In this document: positions 28,001 through 35,513 of the stretch, one piece after another
Layout: every line of letters starts with the position of its first letter
How positions within the stretch are numbered: the first letter of the stretch is position 1
Source: Mesorhizobium sp.
GTDB taxonomy: Bacteria; Pseudomonadota; Alphaproteobacteria; Rhizobiales; Rhizobiaceae
Length of the DNA: 64,000 nt
Assembly (NCBI GenBank): GCA_004963905.1
Contig: SUGL01000021.1
Coordinates: forward strand, 1-64,000
Reading direction: 5' to 3'
The notes under the pieces: generated by a model
Databases searched by the model: none
Told to the model about the DNA's origin: nothing
What the model saw: only the letters and a program-made list of their open reading frames with translations
Made by a program: the position numbers and the translations under genes

Positions 28001-29351
28001 GGCGTCCGCCGGCGATTCGCTGGCGCTCGGCCGGGGCACCCAGACCACGATCCTTGGCGGAGTGGCACTCGGCGCGGGCTCGGTCTCGGACCGCGCGGTG
28101 GCACCCGCATCGGGATCGATCCTCTCCGGCACCGGCCTCATCCCCTACAACACCACGGACCTGACGCTCCTCGGCGCCGTGTCGGTGGGTAACTCGACAT
28201 CCTATCGCCAGATCACCAACGTGGCCGACGGCACGCTGGACCAGGACGCGGTCACGCTTCGCCAGTTGAAGGGCGCGCTGAGCTCCTTCGCGGTGACGCC
28301 GACCATGTACTTCCACGCCAATTCGACGGCGGCGGACTCGCTGGCGGTCGGCACCGATTCGGTGGCGATCGGCCCGCGCACCACCGTCAACGGCGACAAT
28401 GGCATCGGCATGGGCAACGGCGCCATCGTGCAGCAGACGGCGCCGGGCGGCATCGCGATCGGCCAGAACTCCACCGTCAACCAGGCCGACAGCATCGCGC
28501 TCGGCACCAGCGCCACCACCAACGGCGCCCAGGCCGTAGCCCTCGGCGCCGGCGCCACGGCCAACGAGCCGGGCAGTGTCGCGCTCGGCGCCGGCTCGAC
28601 GACGGCGGCGGCGGTCGCAACCACCGGCACGACGATCAACGGCGTCGCCTATACCTTCGCCGGCACGACGCCGACCAGCACGGTAAGCGTCGGCAGCGTC
28701 GGCAACGAGCGCACCGTCACCAATGTGGCGGCGGGCCGGATCAGCCAGACTTCGACGGACGCCATCAACGGCAGCCAGCTCTACGCAACCAATCAGGCTG
28801 TCGAAGCGGTGCAGGGGAGCGTCGGCAACCTGACCGAGTTCTCTGTCCAGTACGACAAGAACCCGGACGGCACCAAGTCCAACTCGCTGACGCTCGTCGG
28901 CGGCGACGTGAATTCACCCGTCGTCATCCACAATGTCGGCGCCGGCACCGCCGACACCGACGCGGTCAACGTCAAGCAGCTCACCGACCAGCTGGCGCTC
29001 AACCTGACGGACTCCAAGACCTACACCAACCAGGTGGCGGCCACGACGCTTCAGCAGGCCAATGCCTATACCGACTCCAAGCTCAGCCAGCTCAACATGG
29101 ATATGGGCGAGGCTCGCGGCGAGGCGCGCCAGGCGGCCGCGATCGGCCTGGCGGCCGCATCGCTGCGCTATGACGACCGTCCCGGCAAGCTGAGCGTGGC
29201 GGCAGGCGGCGGCTACTGGCGCGGCGAGGGAGCCGTCGCCTTCGGCGCCGGTTACACCAGCGAGGACGGACGCGCCCGGGCCAACCTGTCCGGCACGACG
29301 GCGGGCGGCCACTGGGGTGTCGGCGCCGGCGTCAGCTTTACCATCAACTAG
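25065..29351 (+). CDS. Trimeric autotransporter adhesin (YadA/BadA-like)
   Basis: A 1428-aa surface adhesin secreted by the type Vc route. An unusually long N-terminal region of about 60 residues precedes a hydrophobic signal segment (MLAVALGAIAFGGFATPALA, cleavage after residue 81). Residues about 85-740 are YadA-like head repeats with SVAIGNGTQANGAESVALG-type 14-mers. Neck or stalk motifs follow at about 755, 880, 1046, 1214 and 1290 (RISGSSTDAVNGSQLFATNQ; AGTADTDAVNVKQL). The final 90 residues form the membrane anchor, four beta strands ending in GVGAGVSFTIN. Attachment to surfaces or host is the family role; the ligand is unknown. It is the second gene of an operon, and its stop codon lies at the edge of a palindromic repeat. 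Confidence 0.95.
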   Translation: MNLGQARIIRHGSAGFAGNWISGAADSRSLRRRLMAVLRNAHRVLGMRRKGLGLGALGSGRMLAVALGAIAFGGFATPALAQYAAGGGTASGGNSVAIGNGTQANGAESVALGTSNSATGNASIAIGYSMGVNGLNAIGIGVFANATGVNALAIGGNARALVAGASAFGVNSTANGSNATAIGSTATATASDATAVGVSSQATNSAATALGNSARATGDSALALGTQAAAIGSSTVAVGQGAGAGSTVGSSSSVAMGVAAGTLVSGAQNTAIGGGIPSVMRGAGSGVTGARNLAFGTGDGTVAYDATLKASAGSLVTGNDNIALGTNAGIGVSANDTTSIGHNAMATGINAAAIGTGATASGLNSIYLGSRTVAGTGVTAQSAIGIGTDVTASQTDAVAVGRASKATAASTIALGISAAASGTNSLAIGPTTVASANFALALGNQAVSSGVGSVAAGSGAQATGVSATALGNNAAAAGANASALGLGATASADNSTAVGREARATGLNSTALGRGAQSTAQNSISLGAGTRATGIGAVYVGSSTFATSASGANAIGIGTDVTASADDALAMGRESQATATNAVAVGLQSAALSADSIAVGTGATADGGKAVAIGAGNAAYGDGAVAIGDPSYASGTGAFTGGANNIANSDGTASATAANMAAGAVAIGNSNKAIGQGSVALGNGSTAGAAGFVGNVALGNGALATASSGDVALGSGSVTAVAVGTPSAVINGTTYAFQGTAPTSTVSIGAPGAERTLTNLAAGRISGSSTDAVNGSQLFATNQAVDSLASTVTNINTGGGIKYFHANSTLADSQALGADSVAIGPNAVANNAGDVAIGLNAVSGTTTAVGGTTIGGVSYTFAGTTPAGAFSVGAVGAERQIQNVAAGQLSGSSTDAVNGSQLFATNQQVTQNTTDIATNTADITNLGNVINNFAGDTSTAYTDANGDGIRYVRTNDTTLPVTDAFAQGVGSSALGYQATASAGDSLALGRGTQTTILGGVALGAGSVSDRAVAPASGSILSGTGLIPYNTTDLTLLGAVSVGNSTSYRQITNVADGTLDQDAVTLRQLKGALSSFAVTPTMYFHANSTAADSLAVGTDSVAIGPRTTVNGDNGIGMGNGAIVQQTAPGGIAIGQNSTVNQADSIALGTSATTNGAQAVALGAGATANEPGSVALGAGSTTAAAVATTGTTINGVAYTFAGTTPTSTVSVGSVGNERTVTNVAAGRISQTSTDAINGSQLYATNQAVEAVQGSVGNLTEFSVQYDKNPDGTKSNSLTLVGGDVNSPVVIHNVGAGTADTDAVNVKQLTDQLALNLTDSKTYTNQVAATTLQQANAYTDSKLSQLNMDMGEARGEARQAAAIGLAAASLRYDDRPGKLSVAAGGGYWRGEGAVAFGAGYTSEDGRARANLSGTTAGGHWGVGAGVSFTIN

Positions 29352-29398
29352 AGCATGATCCCGGAAAGTGTGTAGCGGTTTGCGGAAAGATCATGCTC
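29351..29398. repeat. Palindromic repeat (family B) at adhesin stop codon
   Basis: Perfect 10-base arms GAGCATGATC (29351-29360) and GATCATGCTC (29389-29398) enclose CCGGAAAGTGTGTAGCGG and a short remainder. The first base is the last base of the adhesin stop codon. The inner sequence resembles family A (CCCGAAAGTGGGAACCGG). It could form an mRNA hairpin between the adhesin and ialB-like genes and reduce read-through. Confidence 0.8.
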
Positions 29399-29415
29399 GA
29401 ACAAAAAGTCCGTTC

Positions 29416-29991
29416 ATGACCAGGTACTCGGTCTCCGCCATCGCGATGTCCTTGACCTGCCTGCTCCTGTCCGGCCCACGTGCGGCCGGGCAGGAGGCGG
29501 TGCCGTCTGCCTATCGGATAAAGCCTTCGGACGTCGCCGTGCCCGCGGACGTGAAGCTTGGCCAATATCAACGGACCACGCGCCCGTTCGAGAACTGGAC
29601 GCTGATCTGCGACGAGAACCTGCAGGCCAGGAAGAGGGTGTGCAACATCAGCCAGTCCTTCATCGACCAGAGCCAGGCGCTGGTCTTCAGCTGGTCGCTC
29701 GCGGCCGACGAGAAGGGCAAGCCTTTCTTGATATTGCGGACCCCCGGCACGACGGGCGCAGGCAGCAAGCTTTCGCTGAAAATCGCCGGCCGCAAACAGC
29801 CGGTCGATGTTGAAATGCAGGCCTGCGACGCGTCGGTCTGCGTCGGCTATCTCCCGGTAGGTCCCGTGCTTCGCGCAGAGATCGGCAAGGAGACCACCGT
29901 CCAGGTTACCTATTCCCTGCCGTCGGGCGCGGCGGTCAGCCTCGACGCCCCTTTCAAGGGGCTGAAGACCGCCCTGTCGACCATCAAATAG
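29416..29991 (+). CDS. Invasion-associated locus B (IalB) family protein
   Basis: A 191-aa exported protein of the IalB family, first described in Bartonella. The signal peptide is IAMSLTCLLLSGPRAAGQEA. The mature domain has the family features: FENWTLICDENL, RKRVCNISQSFID, and a second cysteine pair in EMQACDASVCVGYLPVGPVL, probably disulfide-bonded in the periplasm. The start at 29416 is chosen because it begins the signal peptide. It follows the adhesin after a palindromic repeat and precedes another envelope gene by 11 bases, so it probably belongs to the same surface module. Confidence 0.88.
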   Translation: MTRYSVSAIAMSLTCLLLSGPRAAGQEAVPSAYRIKPSDVAVPADVKLGQYQRTTRPFENWTLICDENLQARKRVCNISQSFIDQSQALVFSWSLAADEKGKPFLILRTPGTTGAGSKLSLKIAGRKQPVDVEMQACDASVCVGYLPVGPVLRAEIGKETTVQVTYSLPSGAAVSLDAPFKGLKTALSTIK

Positions 29992-30002
29992 AAAGACTTT
30001 AT

Positions 30003-30740
30003 ATGACCCGCCAATCCATCGAGGACAGAATCCTGACGCGCTCCCAGCCCGTTCCGCTACCGGAGCCGCCGGCCAGCCCGCCGCCGAAGCGCTCGTCGGC
30101 CTGGCGGCTGCTGCGAAACACGGCGCTGCTCGGCGCGTTCGCCGTCCTCGTCGCGGCGGCGGTCATCCTGTCGTTCCGTTTCTTCCCCCCGCTCGGGACG
30201 CTCGTCGCGGGCACGGCCTCGGCGCAAGCGCAGGCGCCCGCCGCCCAGCCCACAGAAGCCAAGCCCGCGGAAACCAAGCCCGCGCCGGCGGATGCCTCCG
30301 CGAACAAGAATCCGTTTCAGGCGCATGTGACCCAGGCGGGCGTCCGCACCTGCGCCAACCTTTTCGCCACGCTCGGCCAGGTTCTCACCGCGGGATCGAC
30401 CTATGCGGTCCAGACGCAATGGGACAAATCATCGCCGGATACCCATGCGCTGCAGGCCGTCGCCGGCATGAGCTACGACTTGCCTGACTACAAGACGCAG
30501 GCCGCCGGCGTCGTCTTTGCCTCGCCTGTCGGCCAGACCTGCGAGGGCGGCTTCGTGCGGATCGCCCCGTTCCAGAAATCCTGCCAGGAGGTCGCGCAAA
30601 CCCTGCCGAAGGGCAGCGTTGCGACGGACAATCTTGCGAACACGGTGCTTTTCAACCTGGCCAACGGTGGCGGCCAGGCTCTGCTGGTCCCGACCGGAAA
30701 TACCTGCATCGTCGTCTCCGTCGCGCGGATGGGCGGATAG
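30003..30740 (+). CDS. Membrane-anchored periplasmic protein of unknown function
   Basis: A 245-aa protein with a proline-rich cytoplasmic N-terminus (PVPLPEPPASPPPKR). One transmembrane segment (about 41-62, LLGAFAVLVAAAVILSFRFF) is followed by an Ala/Pro/Lys-rich linker (AQPTEAKPAETKPAPADAS). A compact C-terminal domain has four cysteines (RTCANLF, GQTCEGGF, FQKSCQEV, GNTCIVV) that probably form disulfides. I do not recognise the domain. It follows the ialB-like gene by 11 bases and is likely cotranscribed with it. Confidence 0.7.
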   Translation: MTRQSIEDRILTRSQPVPLPEPPASPPPKRSSAWRLLRNTALLGAFAVLVAAAVILSFRFFPPLGTLVAGTASAQAQAPAAQPTEAKPAETKPAPADASANKNPFQAHVTQAGVRTCANLFATLGQVLTAGSTYAVQTQWDKSSPDTHALQAVAGMSYDLPDYKTQAAGVVFASPVGQTCEGGFVRIAPFQKSCQEVAQTLPKGSVATDNLANTVLFNLANGGGQALLVPTGNTCIVVSVARMGG

Positions 30741-30790
30741 GGTCGGGAGCCGCGGTGGATTGCTGAATGGCTGCAACATGGAGCACGAGA

Positions 30791-31264
30791 ATGCTGATCA
30801 ACCGTCGCCTTCCATTCCCGCTGCTTGCGGCGCTCGCCGGGCTTACGATTGCGAGCCACGCCGCGGACCTGGTGGCGCCGCCGCCGGCGCAAACAGGCGA
30901 GGAAAAGGGCATCTGGGGGGCGATCGCCTATTCGCCGGGCGATGGCCGGCACGGCTTCTTCTGGGGCGCCGACAAGCGTGACGAGGCGGAGGACATCGCG
31001 CTCAAGCATTGCGAGAACGCGGACGGCGCCGGCTGCCGGGTGGTCGAGGTGTTCCGCAACCATCGCCACTGGGACGATGACGACGGCACCGGCTTTCCCT
31101 ACGAGCACTGCGCGGCGCTCTCCGTCGGCAAGATCCGCGGCGCGGCAACCCCGTTCTGGGGCGCCGCCTCGGCCACGACCCGCCGCGAGGCCGAGGACAA
31201 GGCCACGGCGCAGTGCGGAGGCGAGAAAAAGGAGTGCAAGATCCGCGAATGGGTCTGCACCTGA
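30791..31264 (+). CDS. DUF4189-domain secreted protein
   Basis: A 157-aa exported protein. The signal peptide is LLAALAGLTIASHAADL. The mature part is a DUF4189 domain: WGAIAYSPGDGRHGFFWGA, RDEAEDIALKHCENAD, then a second cysteine-rich stretch ending KKECKIREWVC. Such domains occur in secreted alphaproteobacterial proteins without a known biochemical role. The start at 30791 is preceded by GGAGCACGAGA. It is last in the adhesin-linked run of exported proteins. Confidence 0.8.
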   Translation: MLINRRLPFPLLAALAGLTIASHAADLVAPPPAQTGEEKGIWGAIAYSPGDGRHGFFWGADKRDEAEDIALKHCENADGAGCRVVEVFRNHRHWDDDDGTGFPYEHCAALSVGKIRGAATPFWGAASATTRREAEDKATAQCGGEKKECKIREWVCT

Positions 31265-31295
31265 CTCTAGACAGCTGCCGGTCGCATGACTGGCT

Positions 31296-31441
31296 GGATA
31301 TTGGCGTCTCCGGCACGAGCGCATCGCCGCGTATCGCGCGTTCATCGCCGATGTGCGCACCGGCGGCCATCCGAGCCGCAGCACGTCGTCTCATTCTCCG
31401 ACGAGGAGCTTTCGGCTTTGAGGGCCGCGCTGGGCCTCTAA
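31296..31441 (+). pseudogene. Frameshifted C-terminal gene remnant
   Basis: Two adjacent plus-strand frames read YWRLRHERIAAYRAFIADVR then, after a frameshift near 31375-31383, QHVVSFSDEELSALRAALGL and a stop at 31439. The joined sequence looks like the end of a cytoplasmic enzyme; the tail of PanB-type hydroxymethyltransferases is one possibility. It has no start and overlaps the 3' end of the convergent membrane-protein gene. Confidence is low. Confidence 0.25.
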
Positions 31442-32620
31442 AGGCAACGGTTCCCGCCCATGGGTCTGGGACTGCCGCGCCTGGTCCGTGCTCCAGGCGC
31501 TGATTGCCTGGACGGCGCCCAGCCACAGCAAAGGCACGATTTCGATGACCACCCGGTGCTCCACCAGACGCCCGAAAAGCACGGTGGATACGAGAAACGG
31601 TATGCCGAACCACAGCAGTGTCCGTTTCAGCACCGGGTCGAGGTAGCGGTGCAGCAGCAGGACCGGCAGGTAAAGGCCGGCGCCGAAGCGGGCGAGATAG
31701 GTCAACAGATAGAGGGGATTGGTGAACAGCCACAGATTGTCCGTCAGATGGATCTCGTAGTTGGTCCCCGGGATGCTGGCGTAGGGATTGGGCAGCCCCG
31801 GGAACAACCATCTGATGGCAGCCTGGATCACGACGAAAATGATCACCTGCGCCGCCAGTGCCGTCGCAATCGTGCGGCGGTCGAGCACCCCCCAGCACAC
31901 GGCAAGGAAGGCCGGCAGCAAGAACATGGTGGTCTCGCGGTTCACGGTGGCAAGCGCGAACAGACCGAGATAGGCCGTCAACCAGCCCGTTCCGGGTGTC
32001 TGGACGAAGCGTGCGAGACAGAGCACGAGCGCCAGTGTGAAGACAGCCGCCGGCAGGTCGTAGACATAGCGGAAGAACGGCACCGTCTGCCATTTCCCCA
32101 ATTCGAGAACGCCGCTGTCGAGCCCCAATACAGAGTGGACCTCCAGGTCGGGCACGATCAGATGCAGCGCGACCGGAACCGTGATCGTCAGCGCCAGAAT
32201 CCCGCTGACGAGATCCGATGTCTCGATGCGGAACGCCCGAAGCGCTTTCCGCGCCACGACGACCAGCAGCATCCAGGCGGCGACTTCGGCCGCGGCGAAC
32301 AGGAGGTCGACGTCGAACCAGGGCGTGATGCGCATGATCGCGTGGACGATGAGCGGCAGCAGCACCCGGCCTTGAAATGGCGCCGCCGCGATGAAGTCGG
32401 CCATGAGAGCCGGACTGGCGATCCACCAGACGGTCGTGGAAGCATAGTGGAACGTGGTGAGCAGGACCGCGTAGCACAGCAATGCCACGAACCACGCCAG
32501 CCGCATGACGCGGGTGCTGGTGCCGATCGACGCATTTGTTGAAACAGCCAGGGCCACGGGCACCTCCAGGGTTTTGTCGATTGTTTGGCCCGCCACAGAA
32601 ATCAGCCCGATTTTCACCAA
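31391..32620 (-). CDS. Polytopic membrane protein, GT-C glycosyltransferase-like
   Basis: A 409-aa protein with about nine to ten membrane segments (for example LAWFVALLCYAVLLTTFHYA, VSGILALTITVPVALHLIV, TIATALAAQVIIFVVIQAAI). An early loop reads FQGRVLLPLIVHAIMR and a middle loop LATVNRETTMFLLPAFL. Both resemble segments of GT-C-type lipid-linked glycosyltransferases, but no family can be named with certainty. Its place beside polyprenyl-phosphoarabinose genes and the DUF4185 gene makes an arabinofuranosyltransferase or polymer-export role attractive. The C-terminal 25 residues are polar and cytoplasmic. Confidence 0.6.
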   Translation of the reverse strand: MVKIGLISVAGQTIDKTLEVPVALAVSTNASIGTSTRVMRLAWFVALLCYAVLLTTFHYASTTVWWIASPALMADFIAAAPFQGRVLLPLIVHAIMRITPWFDVDLLFAAAEVAAWMLLVVVARKALRAFRIETSDLVSGILALTITVPVALHLIVPDLEVHSVLGLDSGVLELGKWQTVPFFRYVYDLPAAVFTLALVLCLARFVQTPGTGWLTAYLGLFALATVNRETTMFLLPAFLAVCWGVLDRRTIATALAAQVIIFVVIQAAIRWLFPGLPNPYASIPGTNYEIHLTDNLWLFTNPLYLLTYLARFGAGLYLPVLLLHRYLDPVLKRTLLWFGIPFLVSTVLFGRLVEHRVVIEIVPLLWLGAVQAISAWSTDQARQSQTHGREPLPLEAQRGPQSRKLLVGE

Positions 32621-32855
32621 CCCCTATCGGGAGGGTGGGTTCAATCACTCATCTGGACCAGGAGTCGCATTCTGTGAGGCGGAAGCGGCGCTCGTCTGCC
32701 TGTGGAAAAAATATCGTAAGACAATCAATATGTTAATTAAAGGATCGCCCGAAATTCAGCTTTGCGGCGCTTTCATGCAGCGCTGTCGCAATTCCGCCAT
32801 TTGATCACAATACGTAACAGTCCGACTTGGGTTGTGACTAACAAAGGGGCGTTGC
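32621..32855. promoter_or_regulatory. AT-rich divergent promoter region
   Basis: The 235-base gap separates the membrane-protein gene (minus) from the DUF4185 gene (plus). Its middle (32703-32760) is strongly AT-rich (AATATCGTAAGACAATCAAT, ATGTTAATTAAAGG), unlike the GC-rich flanks. This fits a promoter pair, possibly with MucR- or H-NS-like control. No gene is visible. Confidence 0.45.
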
Positions 32856-34082
32856 GTGGGGCGGGTTTTTTGGCTCGTTTTCTTGAATCTGTCGTGTCTG
32901 GGCATTTTATTAAATCTTCCTCCAACTGACCCGCGTGGCGCCACGCTGGCGGCGTCCGCCGCGCCGATTCAGCCGCCGGCTACGTCGCCGGAAGAGGCCG
33001 CGAAAGCTCCCGCCGCAGTCGGTTCGGCCAAAGAGGACGTCATGCCTTTGCGCGTGCTCGGCACCGAGATGCTGAATCAGGTCACCGGCAAGAATTCCCG
33101 GAACGACACGGCTGCGCGCTGGGGCGTCTACGGGACCGACCTTGGTCACATGTTCTGGCACCGAAACCAGCTCTATATGGTCTTCGGCGATACTTTCGGG
33201 CGAGGCGGCTTCGGCGGCAGCAATTGGCGCAGCAACGTCATGGCCCGCATTGCCGACCCGGATCCGCGCCACGGCTTTCCGTTCCAATCCATGATCACCG
33301 GGCCGGACGGCGCAGCGAAAGAGCTGATCCGCTCGCGCAAGATCGACGGCGACGAGAAGACCATCATCCCGACCCAGGGCATCTCGCTTGGAGGGCGTAT
33401 CTATCTCCACTACATGTCGGTCAGGCATTGGGGCTTGACGGGCGGAAACTGGACGGTCGGCCATTCGGGCCTCGCCTATTCCGATGACGACGGACAGACA
33501 TGGGCGGCGCCGGCCGGGGCGACATGGCGCGAGGCCTGCGGCTTCGAGCAGGTTGCCTTCGTCATGGCGGACGGCTTTCTCTACAGCTTCGGCATACCTG
33601 AAGGGCGTTTCGGCGGGGTGCGGCTGCGCCGGGTGGCGCGTGAGCATATCCTCTCGCCCGATGCCTACGAATACTGGGACGGCACGAAGTGGGAGGCCGA
33701 TCCGAAATCCGCGACGGTCGTCGTGCCCGCGCCGGCGGGTGAGCTCTCCGTGGCCTGGAGCGAGCCTCACCACCGCTGGCTGATGATGTATCTCGATGAG
33801 AACCGGCGAGCCGTGGTGCTGCGCACCGCCCCGGCGCTGACCGGCCCCTGGAGCGATGCCCAGGCGGTTGTGACCGCGGATCAATATCCGGGTCTCTACG
33901 CGCCCTACATCGTGCCGGGGACCGAGATCGATGGCGATCTCTACTACACGATGTCCCAGTGGGGTCCTTACAACGTCTTCCTGATGCATACGAAGCTCGA
34001 GCCGGCCGCCCCGGCGGTCGTCTCCGCCGACGATCCGGTCGCGCCGCTTGGCGCCGCGGTGACACCGGTCAGCTCGAAATGA
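32856..34082 (+). CDS. Secreted DUF4185 protein, candidate endo-D-arabinanase (GH183-like)
   Basis: A 408-aa exported protein starting at GTG 32856 (AAAGGGG upstream). The signal/anchor is VFWLVFLNLSCLGILLN, then an Ala/Pro-rich linker. The DUF4185 five-bladed propeller follows: DLGHMFWHRNQLYMVFGDTFG, IPTQGISLGGRIYLHYMSVR, GHSGLAYSDDDGQTW, VAWSEPHHRWLMMYLDENR, LYAPYIVPGTEIDGDLYYTM. DUF4185 proteins of actinobacteria are endo-D-arabinanases (GH183) that cut mycobacterial D-arabinan. Here the neighbouring genes predict a D-arabinofuranose donor, so a self-glycan trimming role is plausible. The catalytic acids cannot be assigned by eye. Confidence 0.8.
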   Translation: MGRVFWLVFLNLSCLGILLNLPPTDPRGATLAASAAPIQPPATSPEEAAKAPAAVGSAKEDVMPLRVLGTEMLNQVTGKNSRNDTAARWGVYGTDLGHMFWHRNQLYMVFGDTFGRGGFGGSNWRSNVMARIADPDPRHGFPFQSMITGPDGAAKELIRSRKIDGDEKTIIPTQGISLGGRIYLHYMSVRHWGLTGGNWTVGHSGLAYSDDDGQTWAAPAGATWREACGFEQVAFVMADGFLYSFGIPEGRFGGVRLRRVAREHILSPDAYEYWDGTKWEADPKSATVVVPAPAGELSVAWSEPHHRWLMMYLDENRRAVVLRTAPALTGPWSDAQAVVTADQYPGLYAPYIVPGTEIDGDLYYTMSQWGPYNVFLMHTKLEPAAPAVVSADDPVAPLGAAVTPVSSK

Positions 34083-34514
34083 TCGGCTGGCTCCTCCCAA
34101 GTGGATCAGCCGGCAGGTCCGCCTGGGCTGGCGCCCCTTCTTGGGCATTGCTGGGAGCGGATCCGTCCGGTTCACGAATGCGTTAGGACCGGCTGCCTAT
34201 GCTGTAGATCCCGGATCCCGGCGGCGGATCGTATCAACTTATTGAAATCGATTACTTTTCCGACCGAACTGCCGGGCCTGGCCAGGCTTGGGTGGCAGGC
34301 CGGCGACCGGGCACTACATGTAATGCCGGAACCGGACCGTGCTGCGCGGCATTCACTTGTCGTCGCTTGTCGTCCGTGCCGGATCGTCAAGCTTTTGGGC
34401 TGTGGGGGCAGCGAGGATCGCTGTGAACGATCCAGGAGACATCTGCGTGGACGGATGAACCGTCGCCGCGCGCTCTCCTTGGTCGAAGCCATCCTGAGAT
34501 GAGGAGGCCACGAT
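34083..34514. other. Intergenic stretch without a recognisable gene
   Basis: This 432-base stretch separates the DUF4185 gene from the sulfotransferase operon. Open frames here have no coding character I can support. A small perfect hairpin GGATCG-CTGTGAA-CGATCC lies at 34415-34433, and AT-rich patches at 34225-34260 may carry the promoter of the downstream operon. Confidence 0.4.
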
Positions 34515-34784
34515 ATGCGGAGGCTCATCGCCTCGATCTGCTTCATGTTGGCGCTGACCGTTCCGACAGCCGCTTTCGCCTATGTCGGACCGGGAGCGGG
34601 TCTGGGTCTGCTGGGCGCTCTCTGGGCGCTCGTCGCCGCTCTGGCCACGGCTCTTTCATTCATCATCGCCTGGCCGTTTCGCAAGGCGTTGCGGCGTCGG
34701 CGTGCGTCGCGCGGGATGAAGCCCACTGAAAGGCGTGCCGGCCGGACCGAAAGTGACGGCTCGCGCGACGAAACCAGCCGCTGA
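34515..34784 (+). CDS. Small YVGPGAG-type membrane protein
   Basis: An 89-aa protein with a signal-like first segment (LIASICFMLALTVPTAAFA), then YVGPGAGLGLLGALWALVAA, a second membrane stretch, and a very basic, polar tail (KALRRRRASRG). The YVGPGAG motif recurs in small proteins near surface-polysaccharide and sulfotransferase genes; their function is unknown. GAGGAGGCCACG precedes the start. It leads a tight plus-strand operon; the next gene begins 9 bases later. Confidence 0.72.
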   Translation: MRRLIASICFMLALTVPTAAFAYVGPGAGLGLLGALWALVAALATALSFIIAWPFRKALRRRRASRGMKPTERRAGRTESDGSRDETSR

Positions 34785-34793
34785 GGCAGTCCG

Positions 34794-35513
34794 ATGGGTC
34801 TCCTGGACATGCCTTCGCCAGTCCTTTCGGCGCTGGACGATTGGCTGACGCCTTTCCTGCCGTCATCGGCCAAGCTGGTGCTTTGGGCGGCGCTCGGGGC
34901 CTTTCTCGGCATGGAGCTCTACCGGCTTCTTTCGCCGCAAAAGCGCATTGCGGAGATCAAGCTGGCATATGCGCGGGCGCAGCAGAGCGTTGCCGATTTC
35001 GAGGGCGAGTTCCAGGAAGCCTGGCCTCTTCTTCGCCGGATGCTGACGTTGGCGCTGCGGCGCGTCGCGCTGGTGTTTCCGGCAACCATCGCCGCGTCGC
35101 TGCCTTTGCTCCTGGTTGCCGTCTGGCTCGACAGCCGCTACGGCGACGTCTACCCGCCGCCCGACGCTCCGGTTGGCGTCACCGTGTCCAACGACTTCGA
35201 GGGACGCTGGATGAACGCAGGCGATGGCGTGCCGCACGCGCGGATCATCGACCGGGCAGGCGCGGCAGTCGCCGACGTGCCGGTGACGCAGGCGGTGTCG
35301 GTCATCCAGAAATGGCGCTGGTGGAACGTGCTGGTCGGCAATCCCGCCGGCTATCTGCCGGACGACTTGCCGTTCGACAGGATCGACCTTGGGCTGCCGC
35401 GGCAGCAGGTTCTTGGCGTCGGTCCCGCCTGGCTGCGCGGCTGGGAAGGCATCTTCTTCGTCGCGACGATCCTCGTTGCCCTGATGCTCAAGAGCGTGCG
35501 CGGCATCGCATGA
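34794..35513 (+). CDS. Three-segment membrane protein of unknown function
   Basis: A 239-aa protein. Membrane segments are near residues 26-42 (LVLWAALGAFLGMELYRLL), 86-107 (VFPATIAASLPLLLVAVWL) and 218-235 (GIFFVATILVALMLKSV). Between the first two lies a charged, probably coiled-coil cytoplasmic helix (SPQKRIAEIKLAYARAQQSV, ADFEGEFQEAWPLL). Between the last two is a periplasmic domain of about 110 residues. I do not recognise the family; the topology loosely recalls Oxa1/EMC3-type proteins. It overlaps the sulfotransferase start as ATGA, so the two are coupled. Confidence 0.65.
   Translation: MGLLDMPSPVLSALDDWLTPFLPSSAKLVLWAALGAFLGMELYRLLSPQKRIAEIKLAYARAQQSVADFEGEFQEAWPLLRRMLTLALRRVALVFPATIAASLPLLLVAVWLDSRYGDVYPPPDAPVGVTVSNDFEGRWMNAGDGVPHARIIDRAGAAVADVPVTQAVSVIQKWRWWNVLVGNPAGYLPDDLPFDRIDLGLPRQQVLGVGPAWLRGWEGIFFVATILVALMLKSVRGIA

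Noticed and set aside
25300..28800. Non-coding tandem repeats or CRISPR-like array
   Set aside because: The periodicity is in codons (SVAIG-type 14-mers) of a single open frame, typical of YadA-like heads; no constant repeat/spacer structure.
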